The notes below the pieces were generated by a model. It saw only the letters and a program-made list of their open reading frames with translations, had not been told where the DNA came from and made no database searches. This document shows, piece after piece, positions 1 to 9,966 of a stretch of DNA of 64,000 nucleotides. This stretch comes from JBGASG01 sp046328035 (lineage in GTDB: Bacteria > Cyanobacteriota > Vampirovibrionia > Obscuribacterales > Obscuribacteraceae): contig JAXLXI010000012.1 in NCBI GenBank assembly GCA_046328035.1, forward strand, positions 122,635 to 186,634. Reading direction: 5' to 3'. The first letter of the stretch is position 1, and each line of letters starts with the position of its first letter. Position numbers and translations under genes: made by a program.

Positions 1-1
1 A

Positions 2-727
2 ATTCTGATGGGCGATCTGCTCACCGATGCCGACTTGACCAACATCATCGCCGAACACAAGCGCAAGCGCGCGCTTGCCTCCATCGGCACCAAACAGGTG
101 GACGACGTCAGCCAGTTCGGCGTGGTGGTGACCGACGCGGATGGCTTTATAAAAGGCTTTCAGGAGAAACCCCGGGCGGAGGAGGCTCTATCTAAGAATG
201 CTTCCACTGGTATCTATGTGCTGGAACCGGAAGTGTTCGACCACATACCGAAGCATGGCACCTACGGCTTTGGACGCCAACTGTTTCCTTCTCTGGTCAA
301 TGCCGGGCTGCCGGTGCTGGCAGTCGACATCCCCACTTACTGGTCGGATGTCGGCACGCTCAAGCAATACCGCCTGACCAACTTCGATGCCGCCCACAGC
401 CGAGTGAAACTGGCCATCGCCGGCACGGAGAAACCTTTTGGATACGTGGCTGACGGCGCCGTTATCGAAGGATCTATTCAAGGCAGGGCGATCATCGGTC
501 GCGGCACGCGCATCGACCGTGGTGTCGTATTAAGTGGCACCGTCGTGGTCGGTGACGGTTGCGTGATCGAAGCCGGCGCGCATGTCAGCGACTCGGTGAT
601 CTGGTCGGGATGCCGCGTCGGCGCCAAGGCGCAGGTCTTTGATTCGATTGTCTGTTGTGATGTCGACAACGACAAAGAACACAAAAGTGACATTTGCGTG
701 CACCCGCCTGTGAGCGCGCGCGCGTAG
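2..727 (+). CDS. Sugar-nucleotide (NDP-sugar) pyrophosphorylase, 3' part
   Basis: This is the C-terminal part of a nucleotidyltransferase of the mannose-1-phosphate guanylyltransferase / glucose-1-phosphate adenylyltransferase group. The reading frame is open to the left edge, and the residues around the first Met (ILMGDLLTDADL) match the internal GD-x-L-x-D segment of these enzymes, so the real start lies outside the window. Visible features are the EKP motif (FQEKP), the STGIYVLEPEVF segment, the YWSDVGT substrate-binding motif, and a C-terminal left-handed beta-helix of hexapeptide repeats from about residue 150. Such enzymes make NDP-sugars for polysaccharide or glycogen synthesis. The exact sugar cannot be told from this fragment. 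Confidence 0.8.
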   Translation: MLMGDLLTDADLTNIIAEHKRKRALASIGTKQVDDVSQFGVVVTDADGFIKGFQEKPRAEEALSKNASTGIYVLEPEVFDHIPKHGTYGFGRQLFPSLVNAGLPVLAVDIPTYWSDVGTLKQYRLTNFDAAHSRVKLAIAGTEKPFGYVADGAVIEGSIQGRAIIGRGTRIDRGVVLSGTVVVGDGCVIEAGAHVSDSVIWSGCRVGAKAQVFDSIVCCDVDNDKEHKSDICVHPPVSARA

Positions 728-761
728 AGCAAGTCTGTGAACAAGAACGGACGTAAAGAAG

Positions 762-786
762 AACGGGTCGGCGTAGCCGACCCGTT
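762..786 (-). terminator. Rho-independent terminator of the 74-aa gene
   Basis: A perfect hairpin with 11-bp arms AACGGGTCGGC / GCCGACCCGTT and a 3-base loop lies just past the stop of the minus-strand gene ending at 790. Read on the minus strand it is followed by a T-rich run (TTCTTCTTT). On the plus strand there is no T run, so it serves the minus-strand gene best. Confidence 0.7.
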
Positions 787-789
787 GCC

Positions 790-1014
790 TCAGTTATTCA
801 GTGGCGAGTCTTCGCTCTCCGGTTGCGCTGCCTTCCAGATCTCCATCCAGAGCCAGTAGTGAAACGGATTGATGGACTCTCTGCCCTTCTCGCCGCCCTG
901 TTCAAGCGGCTCGAGCAGCGCCAGCCAGGTATGCGGATTCGGAAAGCGTTTTGCTAATGAGTAGCAATCGGCCATCCAGAGCACCTGATCTCTTTGCTGT
1001 GTAGCAGTAGACAT
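790..1014 (-). CDS. Hypothetical 74-aa protein
   Basis: This small soluble protein starts MSTATQQRDQVLWMADCY and is rich in Trp (5 in 74 residues). The ATG at 1014 was chosen because GGGAGACGG precedes it at good spacing; an upstream in-frame Met at 1080 lacks such a site. A strong hairpin terminator follows the stop. I recognise no family. The Trp/Pro-rich PNPHTWLALLEP and NPFHYWLWMEIW stretches may form a small packed domain. The good ribosome site and terminator support a real gene. Confidence 0.55.
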   Translation of the reverse strand: MSTATQQRDQVLWMADCYSLAKRFPNPHTWLALLEPLEQGGEKGRESINPFHYWLWMEIWKAAQPESEDSPLNN

Positions 1015-1273
1015 TTTCCGTCTCCCATGCCGGTTTCCGGTGATGGATACGCTAATCGTTAGTTTTCCGGCGGGTTCCAACGCAACGCGTTCCTCTTGGA
1101 TTCTTTATACCCACACGGAAGAGTTAAAAACTGGACTTTTGGTTGCTACTTTACAAAGTTCGATTTTCGTGACCGGCTGCGCCTCTCGAGGGATATCCAA
1201 GGGGTGCAAAATCTATATAAAAGCTAAAGAAACTCCACGCCGAACTTTGCCGAACCCCGCACCAAGCCGGTCT

Positions 1274-1618
1274 TCATCCCGGCGGCCAGGAAAGTCCGCG
1301 ACCACCTAATAAATGAATGTGCAAATGATCGACTGTCTGTCCACCGCTGTCGCCCGTGTTCACGACCAGCCGGAAGCCATCCTGCAACTTGTGCATTTCC
1401 ACAAGTTCGTTCGCCGCCTGGAACAACTTGCCGAGCGATGCGGCATCCTTAAACTCGGTGATATTTCTCACATGTTGGCGGGGAATGATCAAGGCGTGAG
1501 TTGGAGCCTGTGGATTGATGTCGTAAAGCGCGACATACTCGTCCTTCTCCAGGGCAAATTTGCCGGGTATTTCCTTATTGATGATTTTGCAGAAGATGCA
1601 GTTGGAATCTCTCTCCAC
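1274..1618 (-). CDS. HIT family nucleotide hydrolase (HINT-like)
   Basis: This 114-residue protein is the normal length for the HINT branch of the histidine triad family, which hydrolyses purine nucleoside phosphoramidates and acyl-adenylates. The N-terminus has the zinc-type CIFCKII motif. The triad HLHIHLL lies at residues 98-104, with the middle His100 as the expected nucleophile, and the C-terminal SWPPG is typical. Translation starts at GTG 1618, preceded by GAGGGAGG at 8 bases, which decides the start. The gene stands alone and divergent from the diguanylate cyclase. Confidence 0.93.
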   Translation of the reverse strand: MERDSNCIFCKIINKEIPGKFALEKDEYVALYDINPQAPTHALIIPRQHVRNITEFKDAASLGKLFQAANELVEMHKLQDGFRLVVNTGDSGGQTVDHLHIHLLGGRGLSWPPG

Positions 1619-1684
1619 TTGTGAAACCTCCCTCGTCCAGCGTTTAGTTTATGGTACTTTGTGGTCCTCCAGCGGGGATCGCTC

Positions 1685-1698
1685 AAGCGATATCGTTT
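1685..1698. repeat. GATATC palindrome, copy 1
   Basis: AAGCGATATCGTTT is a near-perfect member of the 14-bp palindrome family. It lies between the HIT gene and the diguanylate cyclase start at 1730, so it could act in the leader or promoter of the latter. Confidence 0.75.
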
Positions 1699-1729
1699 GA
1701 CACTTACTACTTGTCGAGGCTATGACGCC

Positions 1730-3403
1730 ATGATCACCGAAACGCTTCTGCCTAGACTGCTCACATTGCAGAAGACACTCTTTGCTTCCTTGCGATTGAA
1801 GGATGTTCTGGAAGCTTCGCTGGCGCAGTTTGCCGAACTGGGTGGCGGCGCGAAAGTAGCGATTTTCCTTTCCGACAACGAGAGTTTGTCGCTCAAGCTG
1901 ATGAATGCATACGGCTATACCGAAGCGTCCATCGAGCAGATGCGAATCCTCTCTTTTACGGCAGAGACATTACTCAAGCACGTTGTGCAACGCCGTCAGG
2001 GTGCCGCTGTTCACGCCGGCGACGCTCCCGATATCAGTATCTCGATCATGAAGCGAGAAAACTCCGTCGCCCAGTTGGGGCTGCCTCTGATTGCTGGCAA
2101 CCTTTTAGTAGGCGCCGTGCAGATGGACGTCAGCGATATTTCGCTAATCGACCAATTGGATTTTTTCCAAAATCTGGCCGACTTGACTGCAATTGCCGTC
2201 GCCAACGCGATCCTTTTTGGACGCAGCGAATACGAGAGAGAGCGGTTGGCGACGTTATACCGTACTTCGGTATCGCTTTCCGGAAGTACCCTGCGGATCG
2301 CAGAAGTGCTGCAAATCGCAGCAGACACCTCGCTGATCCTGGCCAATACGCCTCACTGCGCTGTTCTTTTAGTAGATCCGAAATTGCGCACATTCACACT
2401 GGCTGCTTTCAAAGGATTGGACGGCAATAGTTTCCACACTTTCAAACTGAATGTCGAAAACACCATCGCCGGCGGCGCGCTCGTGGCCGGCAAGACTGAA
2501 TATGTGTCCGATGCCAGTGCCTACTCGGGCGATCTGCCGATGGCGCCGGGTGGTGGCACATTTGGTTCAGTGGTGGCGACGCCTCTGGTGGCTGGCAACG
2601 AGCCGCTGGGCGTGATCATGCTGTTCGCTCAGGAATCGCGGGCGTTCCACCGTGAACAACTCGAACTTCTCGAATCGCTTGCCGCGCAGACAAGCACGGC
2701 TTTGCATGTGGCGCTCACCCACGAATCGGCGACCGCCCAAACCATTCAAGATGCCCACACCTCCCTCTACAACAGATGGCACTTCGAAGAAGCGTTCGCG
2801 CGCGAAATCGAGCGTTCTGCACGCCACAAGCACTCCTTGTCTCTGCTTTTGCTGGACATCGATCACTTGTCTCGCGTCAACGAGTTGCTCGGACAAGAGC
2901 GCGGAGACGAGGTCATCAGGCATGTGGCGAAAGTGATCAAGGGTGCCCTGCGCGACATCGACGTACCTGCTCGCTACGGCGCCGAAGAGTTCGCCATCTT
3001 GCTGCCCGAGACTCCCAAGCAGAATGCCGCCGATGTGGCCGAGCGTCTGCGTCACACGATAAAAAGCAATCCCGTGCCGGGAATTGGCATGGTGACCGTC
3101 TCCATCGGCATGGCTGCATTCCCGGAAATAGCCGAGTCGGCAGTCAAGCTGCTCAACCTGGCTGAGGAAGCTCTCGATGTAGCCAAGTATGAAGGACGCG
3201 ACCGGGTCAAAGTGGCAGAGGCAGAAACTCAAACCCCAACCGGACCGATTGCCTGGGCTGACCTGGCGAGAGAAGCCAAGTTGGCTGTTGTCAGCGAGAA
3301 GCAATCCAAGCTGAAGGCCGGCTTGGGAGTACCCGCCGAGTATGCGCCCTGGATGCGGGCTATGCCCGGCTGGGGTTCCGGCAAGAAGAAGTCAGACAAC
3401 TGA
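1730..3403 (+). CDS. GAF-GAF-GGDEF diguanylate cyclase-type protein
   Basis: This 557-residue cytoplasmic signalling protein has two GAF sensor domains (roughly residues 20-165 and 175-335) followed by a GGDEF domain (about 345-500). The active-site loop reads GAEEF (residues 417-421) instead of GGEEF. The inhibitory I-site RxxD is present as RDID (408-411), five residues upstream, as in product-inhibited cyclases. The start at ATG 1730 begins the conserved region (MITETLLPRLL); a longer frame from 1661 would read through a palindromic repeat at 1685-1698. The stop codon is part of another palindrome. It likely makes cyclic di-GMP in response to a small ligand, unless the loop change abolishes activity. 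Confidence 0.85.
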   Translation: MITETLLPRLLTLQKTLFASLRLKDVLEASLAQFAELGGGAKVAIFLSDNESLSLKLMNAYGYTEASIEQMRILSFTAETLLKHVVQRRQGAAVHAGDAPDISISIMKRENSVAQLGLPLIAGNLLVGAVQMDVSDISLIDQLDFFQNLADLTAIAVANAILFGRSEYERERLATLYRTSVSLSGSTLRIAEVLQIAADTSLILANTPHCAVLLVDPKLRTFTLAAFKGLDGNSFHTFKLNVENTIAGGALVAGKTEYVSDASAYSGDLPMAPGGGTFGSVVATPLVAGNEPLGVIMLFAQESRAFHREQLELLESLAAQTSTALHVALTHESATAQTIQDAHTSLYNRWHFEEAFAREIERSARHKHSLSLLLLDIDHLSRVNELLGQERGDEVIRHVAKVIKGALRDIDVPARYGAEEFAILLPETPKQNAADVAERLRHTIKSNPVPGIGMVTVSIGMAAFPEIAESAVKLLNLAEEALDVAKYEGRDRVKVAEAETQTPTGPIAWADLAREAKLAVVSEKQSKLKAGLGVPAEYAPWMRAMPGWGSGKKKSDN

Positions 3404-3500
3404 AGCGATATCGCTTCAGATAGAAGCCCATCTTCATGCCCAAGTGATATCACTTTGGGTTGTCCAGGATGCTTCACGCCCAAGTGATATTACTTGGGCG
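3401..3500. repeat. GATATC palindromes, copies 2-4
   Basis: Three copies occur between the diguanylate cyclase and groES. AAGCGATATCGCTT (3403-3416) is extended to an 18-bp perfect palindrome TGAAGCGATATCGCTTCA, whose first three bases are the cyclase stop codon. AAGTGATATCACTT lies at 3442-3455. AAGTGATATTACTT at 3482-3495 is flanked by GCCC / GGGC and has lost the central GATATC. The extended arms allow RNA hairpins, but no T run follows. Confidence 0.85.
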
Positions 3501-3691
3501 TAGACAAGCGGCGACTCAGCCACTGCTCAGCCACCCCCAAAAACCTTAAGAAAAGTGGCAAAACCGCCCATATATGGCGATTAGCTAGATAAACTCCATG
3601 ATGGAAAAGTGAGTGCTTTCCGCATTCGTTCAACTGGCGTGGCGGCACTTACGCGCATGAAATGGATAACAACGTGAAGGAGGTTATACCA

Positions 3692-4006
3692 TTGGCTACT
3701 GCATCTGCTACGAAATTGAATCTGAAGCCCCTGGCCGACCGCGTCGTCGTCAAGAAACTCGACGCTGAAGAAAAAACCGCTGGCGGGATCGTCCTGCCGG
3801 ATACCGCTAAAGAAAAGCCGCAGCAAGGCGAAGTCCTCGCTGTCGGTCCCGGTCGTTTCGACGACAAGGGCGCCCGTCAACCGATGGAACTGAAGGTTGG
3901 TGACAAAGTTTTGTTCGCCAAGTATTCGGGTACCGAAGTCAAAATTGACGGCGTCGAATACCTGATCATGGCTGAGCGCGACATTCTGGCAGTCTTCGGT
4001 TCATAG
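3692..4006 (+). CDS. groES: Co-chaperonin GroES
   Basis: This 104-residue chaperonin lid subunit caps GroEL in ATP-driven protein folding. Hallmarks are LKPLADRVVVKKLDAEEKTAGGIVLPDTAKEK, in which the mobile loop is recognisable, and the C-terminal KIDGVEYLIMAERDILAVF. TTG at 3692 is the likely start because GAAGGAGG sits nine bases before it; the upstream in-frame ATG at 3662 would place that site inside the gene. It lies 121 bases ahead of groEL as an evident operon. I found no convincing HrcA-CIRCE operator. Confidence 0.95.
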   Translation: MATASATKLNLKPLADRVVVKKLDAEEKTAGGIVLPDTAKEKPQQGEVLAVGPGRFDDKGARQPMELKVGDKVLFAKYSGTEVKIDGVEYLIMAERDILAVFGS

Positions 4007-4127
4007 TCGAAGCATCGCCGGTAATACCGCTCAACCGCTCAATCCCAATTCACTCGATCTGAACTGATCTGAACTGAAAAAACTGAACAGAGTTACCTTC
4101 ATATTGAAGTAGGAGTTCAAAACAACA

Positions 4128-5750
<1,623 letters not shown>

Positions 5751-5781
5751 ACACCTGCCGATCGCAAGACCTAAAGACCTT

Positions 5782-5810
5782 AAAGAGCCGGGTTCTCCCG
5801 GCTCTTTTCT
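5782..5810 (+). terminator. Rho-independent terminator of groES-groEL
   Basis: Inverted arms AAAGAGCCGGG / CCCGGCTCTTT surround a four-base loop, followed by TTCTT, about 30 bases after the groEL stop. Confidence 0.85.
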
Positions 5811-5947
5811 TGTGCGTCCAGAAACCTGCCGCAGCGGATATACACACTTATCCCACTACACAGAGCTCGGCTAACCGACTTCTTTGGCTCGCGTCGAGCC
5901 GATTGCGCCGGTCTTCCTTCCTTGGCATTGGCAGGAGTGAGTGAAGC

Positions 5948-6346
5948 GTGAGTGAAGATCTGGCGCCGGCATCGGTGCAGGCGGACTTTCCTTCTTGATG
6001 TCCGGCGTTGAGTTTTCGAGTCCGGCAATTTTGACGCCGGTGAAAATTTGGCTGACAACCCTTATTTCTTCCCGGGCTACAGCACGCCTGCCCCGGTTGA
6101 CCCAATTGAGGTGCCCGCGAGCGGCGCCGAATCTCCACACATCACAAATACCAACTTGCCGCAATCTAGCCAGTCGGTTGAAATGCCGCCGCTTTGCTTG
6201 CCGACTTGATCGAGGCGAACGGCAATGCCGAAAAGCAGATCGTTGCAGCATAGTTTTTGCAGGACCTTCTGCGCGACGGCGTGGAGAACTATTACCAGCA
6301 GACCGGCTCTCAAGCCATTGGTAAGCTGCGACTGGTGGCGGCTTGA
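5948..6346 (+). pseudogene. Broken small gene of unknown function
   Basis: Three protein-like stretches lie in different frames. A start at GTG 5948, with AGGAG ten bases upstream, reads SEDLAPASVQADF. A second frame from about 6009 reads DAGENLADNPYFFPGYSTP and continues to VEMPP near 6190. A third frame reads LLADLIEANGNAEKQIVAA, an in-frame TAG at 6251-6253, then FLQDLLRDGVENYYQQTG to a TGA at 6344-6346. If repaired this would be a soluble protein of about 130 residues. I do not recognise it. Either it is a decayed gene or there are indels in the assembly. Confidence 0.5.
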
Positions 6347-6351
6347 ATGCT

Positions 6352-7425
6352 CTACGTCGGCGGATTTGTTCGCTCTTTCAATGCCTGGGTCTGTGCTTCG
6401 CGCTCGGCGACACGCCGTTCCATTTCTTCAAGCACTGCTACCGCCGACATGTCGGTCGTCTTGTGCAAAAGTTCGATAGCTTTGGAAGTCGCATCGGCCG
6501 CCTTCATGCGGGCAACCAGAACCTGCTTGCGGGTGTAGATTCTCTGCACCTGACCTTCCAGTTCGGTCAGATTCTCTCTCAACAGCGCTGTGTCTTTGCG
6601 TTGCTGTGTATGCTGTTCTTCCAGTTCATCTGCGGCTTTGCGATATTGGTCAGCTCGCTCTTCCGCTTGCAATGCCAGATCGTCATTGTTCTGTTCGAGA
6701 GCCATTTGGGCCCGATTTTGCCACGTCGACACCTGTTCCTTGTTCTTATAGATCGATTGCTCCAGGCGCTTTTCACTGGCTATGGCTTGCGCGACCGATT
6801 GCCGTAATGAAATTAGCTGATTCTGTAATTGTTGATATACCTGATCCAGCTGCATCTCGGCATTGCTGGTTTCATCTGTGGTTTCATCCGATACCCGCTC
6901 TTGCGGAAGCTCGATTTCCGACTTGGATAGATATTCGAGGGCCGGTTTGGCACTGGCTTCCGCGATAGCTTTCAGGCGTCGAAGAAATCCTTTCCACATG
7001 AGAGCAAGAGATTGTTCGGCTCCGGATTCATCACCGGTGGGGATGACGACCACGAAAACGAGAACCACATTTGTGTCGTCCCGGTTGTCCTGGTTGCTCG
7101 GGGTCAATCCGATGGTGAGGTTTGATTTGACCGGCGTTCCGAATGATCCTTCCAGCGCGAGCAGAACTGGACTTCGTAACGCTGTTATGGTGCCGAGAAT
7201 GACACCGCCATCAGTATCACCATCAAAGCGCTCGATTAGATGACCACCGACTTTGGTCTCTAATGCGATGTGATTGGAATCGGTGTTCAAAAAGGGCAGT
7301 TGCCACCAGACCATAGGCGTTCTGGTAAGCACAGCGAACACAAGTTCGACTGGAGCGTTGATGGAAACCTCACTTCGGCAGGCGACCATCTGAACGGGGG
7401 ACGTCTCGAACTCGCGATCGGGCAT
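6352..7425 (-). CDS. SRPBCC-like domain fused to PspA-like coiled coil
   Basis: This 357-residue protein has two parts. Residues about 15-165 resemble an SRPBCC/START-type domain: it begins SEVSINAPVELVFAVLTRTPMVWW and continues with a beta-rich stretch, as in polyketide-cyclase-like lipid-binding folds. Residues about 190-350 form a long coiled coil with PspA/Vipp1-like features (LRQSVAQAIASEKRLEQ, YKNKEQVSTWQNRAQMALEQ, DDLALQAEERADQY). PspA proteins coat stressed membranes. GGAGGTAGCTC precedes the ATG at 7425. A role in sensing lipid or membrane state is inference from the fusion. Confidence 0.7.
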   Translation of the reverse strand: MPDREFETSPVQMVACRSEVSINAPVELVFAVLTRTPMVWWQLPFLNTDSNHIALETKVGGHLIERFDGDTDGGVILGTITALRSPVLLALEGSFGTPVKSNLTIGLTPSNQDNRDDTNVVLVFVVVIPTGDESGAEQSLALMWKGFLRRLKAIAEASAKPALEYLSKSEIELPQERVSDETTDETSNAEMQLDQVYQQLQNQLISLRQSVAQAIASEKRLEQSIYKNKEQVSTWQNRAQMALEQNNDDLALQAEERADQYRKAADELEEQHTQQRKDTALLRENLTELEGQVQRIYTRKQVLVARMKAADATSKAIELLHKTTDMSAVAVLEEMERRVAEREAQTQALKERTNPPT

Positions 7426-7550
7426 GAGCTACCTCCAGGCGGGGCGCGCCTCTTGCATGGCATCAGGGCCAGTTGTAGCATAGACCGCGGCTTTGTGGCC
7501 CGCGGAAAACCCTGAATACGCCACCGAAAGTGGTGCTTGCCGAAAGGTAT

Positions 7551-8015
7551 TTAGTAGAAGATGTCGTCCTTATTGCTTTGCAGCGGCAGGTCGCCTCGGC
7601 GCGCCAGCTGCGCGTGATACCGGCTCGACAGATCGTCCGCCAGTACACGCTGTTTCTGTATTGCGGACAGTGCTTGTTTCACCATGTTCCTTTTGGCTGC
7701 CAGTTGCAGCTGACTCTTTTCGTAGGCGAGGCGCGCCTTCATCACCTCGGTCTCAGATGCGATACCTTCAGCTTTCAGACCGAGTTTCTTTGCATACAAG
7801 AGTCGCGCCTCCTCGACCTGCAAAGCCAACATAGCGGTATCTAATTGCGCTTGGGTTGTGCGTCCGGACCCGGCTCGAATGTCGAGTTCGGCATCGTGCA
7901 GGTGAGTTGATATTCGGCATATGGCCGTATCTGGATCACAGACTGACCAACTGGGCGTTCCGATTAACATGAGCAACAGGATGAGCCACCAGATGGCTCT
8001 CAATTGACTGATCAT
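7551..8015 (-). CDS. Secreted coiled-coil protein, unknown function
   Basis: This 154-residue protein has an N-terminal signal peptide (MISQLRAIWWLILLLMLIGTPSWS) and then a helical region of about 115 residues. The segment GIASETEVMKARLAYEKSQLQLAAK resembles the hairpin helices of outer-membrane efflux (TolC-type) proteins. It is far too short to be a TolC. It lies 125 bases downstream of the SRPBCC-coiled-coil gene on the minus-strand map, and its start faces the EF-hand gene across a 246-base divergent spacer. I assign no function. Confidence 0.6.
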   Translation of the reverse strand: MISQLRAIWWLILLLMLIGTPSWSVCDPDTAICRISTHLHDAELDIRAGSGRTTQAQLDTAMLALQVEEARLLYAKKLGLKAEGIASETEVMKARLAYEKSQLQLAAKRNMVKQALSAIQKQRVLADDLSSRYHAQLARRGDLPLQSNKDDIFY

Positions 8016-8215
8016 AAACAGACCTGCGAAACCCTACGTTTTCCTCAATGCCGAGTTTGGTGACGGAAGAGGTAGAGGGACGGTTCCCGAGTGCCCGCCG
8101 CGGTGGCACTTCTGCGTCCTCATACGTGAGAGCACCACTGAGGAAAACGCCAACGAGTCCAGAAATTCTCCGGTGTGGGTAAATCTTATTGACCATCCTG
8201 GTGGCAACGGCAGAC

Positions 8216-8237
8216 CAGACGAGAGTAATCTCGTCTG
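8216..8237 (+). promoter_or_regulatory. Leader hairpin upstream of the EF-hand gene
   Basis: A 9-bp perfect stem (CAGACGAGA / TCTCGTCTG, loop GTAA) ends 24 bases before the ATG at 8262. It lies in the divergent spacer 8016-8261 and lacks a T run, so it is more likely an operator or 5' UTR structure than a terminator. No other strong signal was seen in that spacer. Confidence 0.4.
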
Positions 8238-8261
8238 CATAGACTCCTGGGGGAACTCATC

Positions 8262-9164
8262 ATGAGCGACAAAGCGGCTGCATTGCAGCGCGCAGATCAT
8301 CCTGCGCTGTTTCCGGCGACTATAACAGACATCGATCACGCCAAGCTCATTCCATATCTGCTGGCGGACAACAGCCCGGCTCCCGGTGCGGCATTGCCTG
8401 TACCGGATAAACCGACTCCTTCCGCGGTCGATTACTTCATAGGCAATCGACCGCAAAAGTCCATGTCGAGAGCTGGTCTGGATCAGATGGCTGGCTCTGA
8501 CGATCGTTATATTGCACCGACCGCCAAATACCTGCGAGACAACTTGCAATCGGTGGCGTTGCTGGGAGATGATGGAGCGGAGCAGACGGATTTAAGTGAT
8601 AACGACCTGGCCATTCTTTCCACATTACTCAAGGTTGATGCCAGTTTGCGTGAGGCAAAGGCTGCTGCTCACGAGTTGAAAGTCCACTTCAAAGAGATCG
8701 ACGCCAATGGCAACGGCAATCTCACGCTGGATGAAGTCGGTGATTATGCCAAGGCGCACCGCCCAAATTTCGAGTCGGTCTTCGCCGCTACGCAGGCGCA
8801 ATTCTCAACGATTGCCCATGCTGATTTCGATGACACGGGTATCTCGTGGACCGACACCGTCAATGTGGCCAACGGCGACGCCATGCATTACTACATGCAT
8901 GATGCTTACTTCAAACAGCAGGTGCATCAGGATACATGGTGGGTCAAGTACGCCGGTGGAGCCATCGGTGCCGGCATTGGTTATGTCCTGACACGTGACG
9001 GTACCTGGGGGCAGCAGGTGGGCGCTACTGTGGCTGGCTCGGTGGGCACGGGGCTGGTAGCGGATAACCTGGCTGGGATGGTGGCGGGACACCGCATCGA
9101 AAACTACTACCAATCCACGGCTGTCAATGCAGTCAACAAGTTGTTTGGCGGGCAGGGCGGATGA
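8262..9164 (+). CDS. EF-hand protein with glycine-zipper C-terminus
   Basis: This 300-residue protein has no signal peptide. Residues about 144-162 hold a canonical EF-hand calcium loop, DANGNGNLTLDE, with Asp/Asn at positions 1, 3, 5 and 7 and Glu at 12. A second, weaker Asp-rich stretch (DFDDTGISWTD) follows. The C-terminal part (about 225-270) is Gly/Ala-rich with small-residue spacing (GGAIGAGIGYVL, GATVAGSVGTGLVAD) like membrane-inserting glycine zippers. A GGGGGA site precedes the ATG. Calcium binding is likely from the loop. The cellular role is unknown. Confidence 0.65.
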   Translation: MSDKAAALQRADHPALFPATITDIDHAKLIPYLLADNSPAPGAALPVPDKPTPSAVDYFIGNRPQKSMSRAGLDQMAGSDDRYIAPTAKYLRDNLQSVALLGDDGAEQTDLSDNDLAILSTLLKVDASLREAKAAAHELKVHFKEIDANGNGNLTLDEVGDYAKAHRPNFESVFAATQAQFSTIAHADFDDTGISWTDTVNVANGDAMHYYMHDAYFKQQVHQDTWWVKYAGGAIGAGIGYVLTRDGTWGQQVGATVAGSVGTGLVADNLAGMVAGHRIENYYQSTAVNAVNKLFGGQGG

Positions 9165-9222
9165 CACCACCAGAGGTGCACTTTTGCTGTGCCAGTTTTT
9201 CGCGGTGCGTCAGTTTCTCTGT

Positions 9223-9249
9223 TTGACAAGATCGTCATCTGCCTAATAA
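9223..9249 (+). promoter_or_regulatory. Possible sigma-70-type promoter of the HPt gene
   Basis: A perfect TTGACA (9223-9228) is followed after 15 bases by TAATAA (9244-9249), in the spacer before the HPt gene. The spacing is short and the -10 match is only moderate, so this is tentative. Confidence 0.3.
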
Positions 9250-9364
9250 GTCGGTGCTGATTTCTTCCGCCGATTTCTGTATAGGATATAGTTACAGCGT
9301 CAAATGTTTTGGCTGCCCTGTCCCTATATTTTATGAGAGCCTTAAAAGAAGCCGAGGACGAGAG

Positions 9365-9709
9365 ATGACTGCCGACGCGACCAGCATAGTTAGTTCCCTG
9401 AACGACATGAAGGACTCCTTTGGTGCCGAAGCGATACAGGACATCGTCGAGACGTTCGTTTCTTCGACTGAAGACCTGCTCAATCGCATGGATGCCGCGG
9501 TGGTTGCACAAGATGCCGCGGCGCTCAAATCAGCAGCACACGAGCTGAAAGGTGCCTGTGCGTCGGTTGGCGCTAATGAGATGTCAAAAATAAGCGCCGA
9601 TCTGGAGATGATGGGGCGTGAAAACCAGATGGCCGGTTCGCGAGACGCACTGCTTCGTCTCGCCGACCTGTTCAATCAGGTTAAGCGTTCACTTGCGAAC
9701 TTTCACTGA
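9365..9709 (+). CDS. HPt (histidine phosphotransfer) domain protein
   Basis: This stand-alone 114-residue HPt protein shuttles phosphate between response-regulator receiver domains in phosphorelays. The phosphorylation-site helix reads AAHELKGACASVGA, with His59 as the acceptor, matching the family pattern AHxLKGxxxxxGA. The start at ATG 9365 follows a purine-rich GAGGACGAGAG. No histidine kinase or receiver gene adjoins it, so its partners are encoded elsewhere. Its 3' end overlaps the convergent 87-aa gene by 29 bases. Confidence 0.9.
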   Translation: MTADATSIVSSLNDMKDSFGAEAIQDIVETFVSSTEDLLNRMDAAVVAQDAAALKSAAHELKGACASVGANEMSKISADLEMMGRENQMAGSRDALLRLADLFNQVKRSLANFH

Positions 9710-9944
9710 CGTGCGATCCCTCATCAAGATCTAGCGCTTGCCAATCCAGGCGGGTTTCCTGAGTGGCGAGTCTGCTTGCAGCGTCATCCGTGGTGGATTC
9801 CAAATTGTTCGCCTGCATGATGTCACTGACTATTGCGTGTTGCGCTTCCGGCTCCAGTTCGGTCAAAGCGGCTACAAATGAGCGTTTTGCCGCCTGACGA
9901 ATCTTCACAGTGCGCGCATAAGAGCTGGTATCGGCTTTCGTCAT
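9681..9944 (-). CDS. Hypothetical 87-aa protein
   Basis: This small acidic, soluble, mainly helical protein begins MTKADTSSYARTVKIRQAAK. The ATG at 9944 has GGGAGGACC upstream at good spacing, which favours it over an earlier in-frame Met at 9968. It is convergent with and overlaps the HPt gene. A GATATC palindrome lies 23 bases upstream of its start. No family is recognised. The ribosome site and amino-acid composition support a real gene. Confidence 0.5.
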   Translation of the reverse strand: MTKADTSSYARTVKIRQAAKRSFVAALTELEPEAQHAIVSDIMQANNLESTTDDAASRLATQETRLDWQALDLDEGSHVSESSQVNA

Positions 9945-9966
9945 GATTCCGGTCCTCCCGAACCTC

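Noticed and set aside
1040..1309. An 89-codon plus-strand frame between the 74-aa gene and the HIT gene
   Set aside because: The composition is non-coding in character, it overlaps the HIT 3' end and has no ribosome site. The stretch 1015-1273 shows no gene.
3591..3619. A possible CIRCE (HrcA) operator upstream of groES
   Set aside because: GAGTGCTTT resembles the right half-site, but the matching left half TTAGCACTC at nine bases is absent (only AACTC further away).
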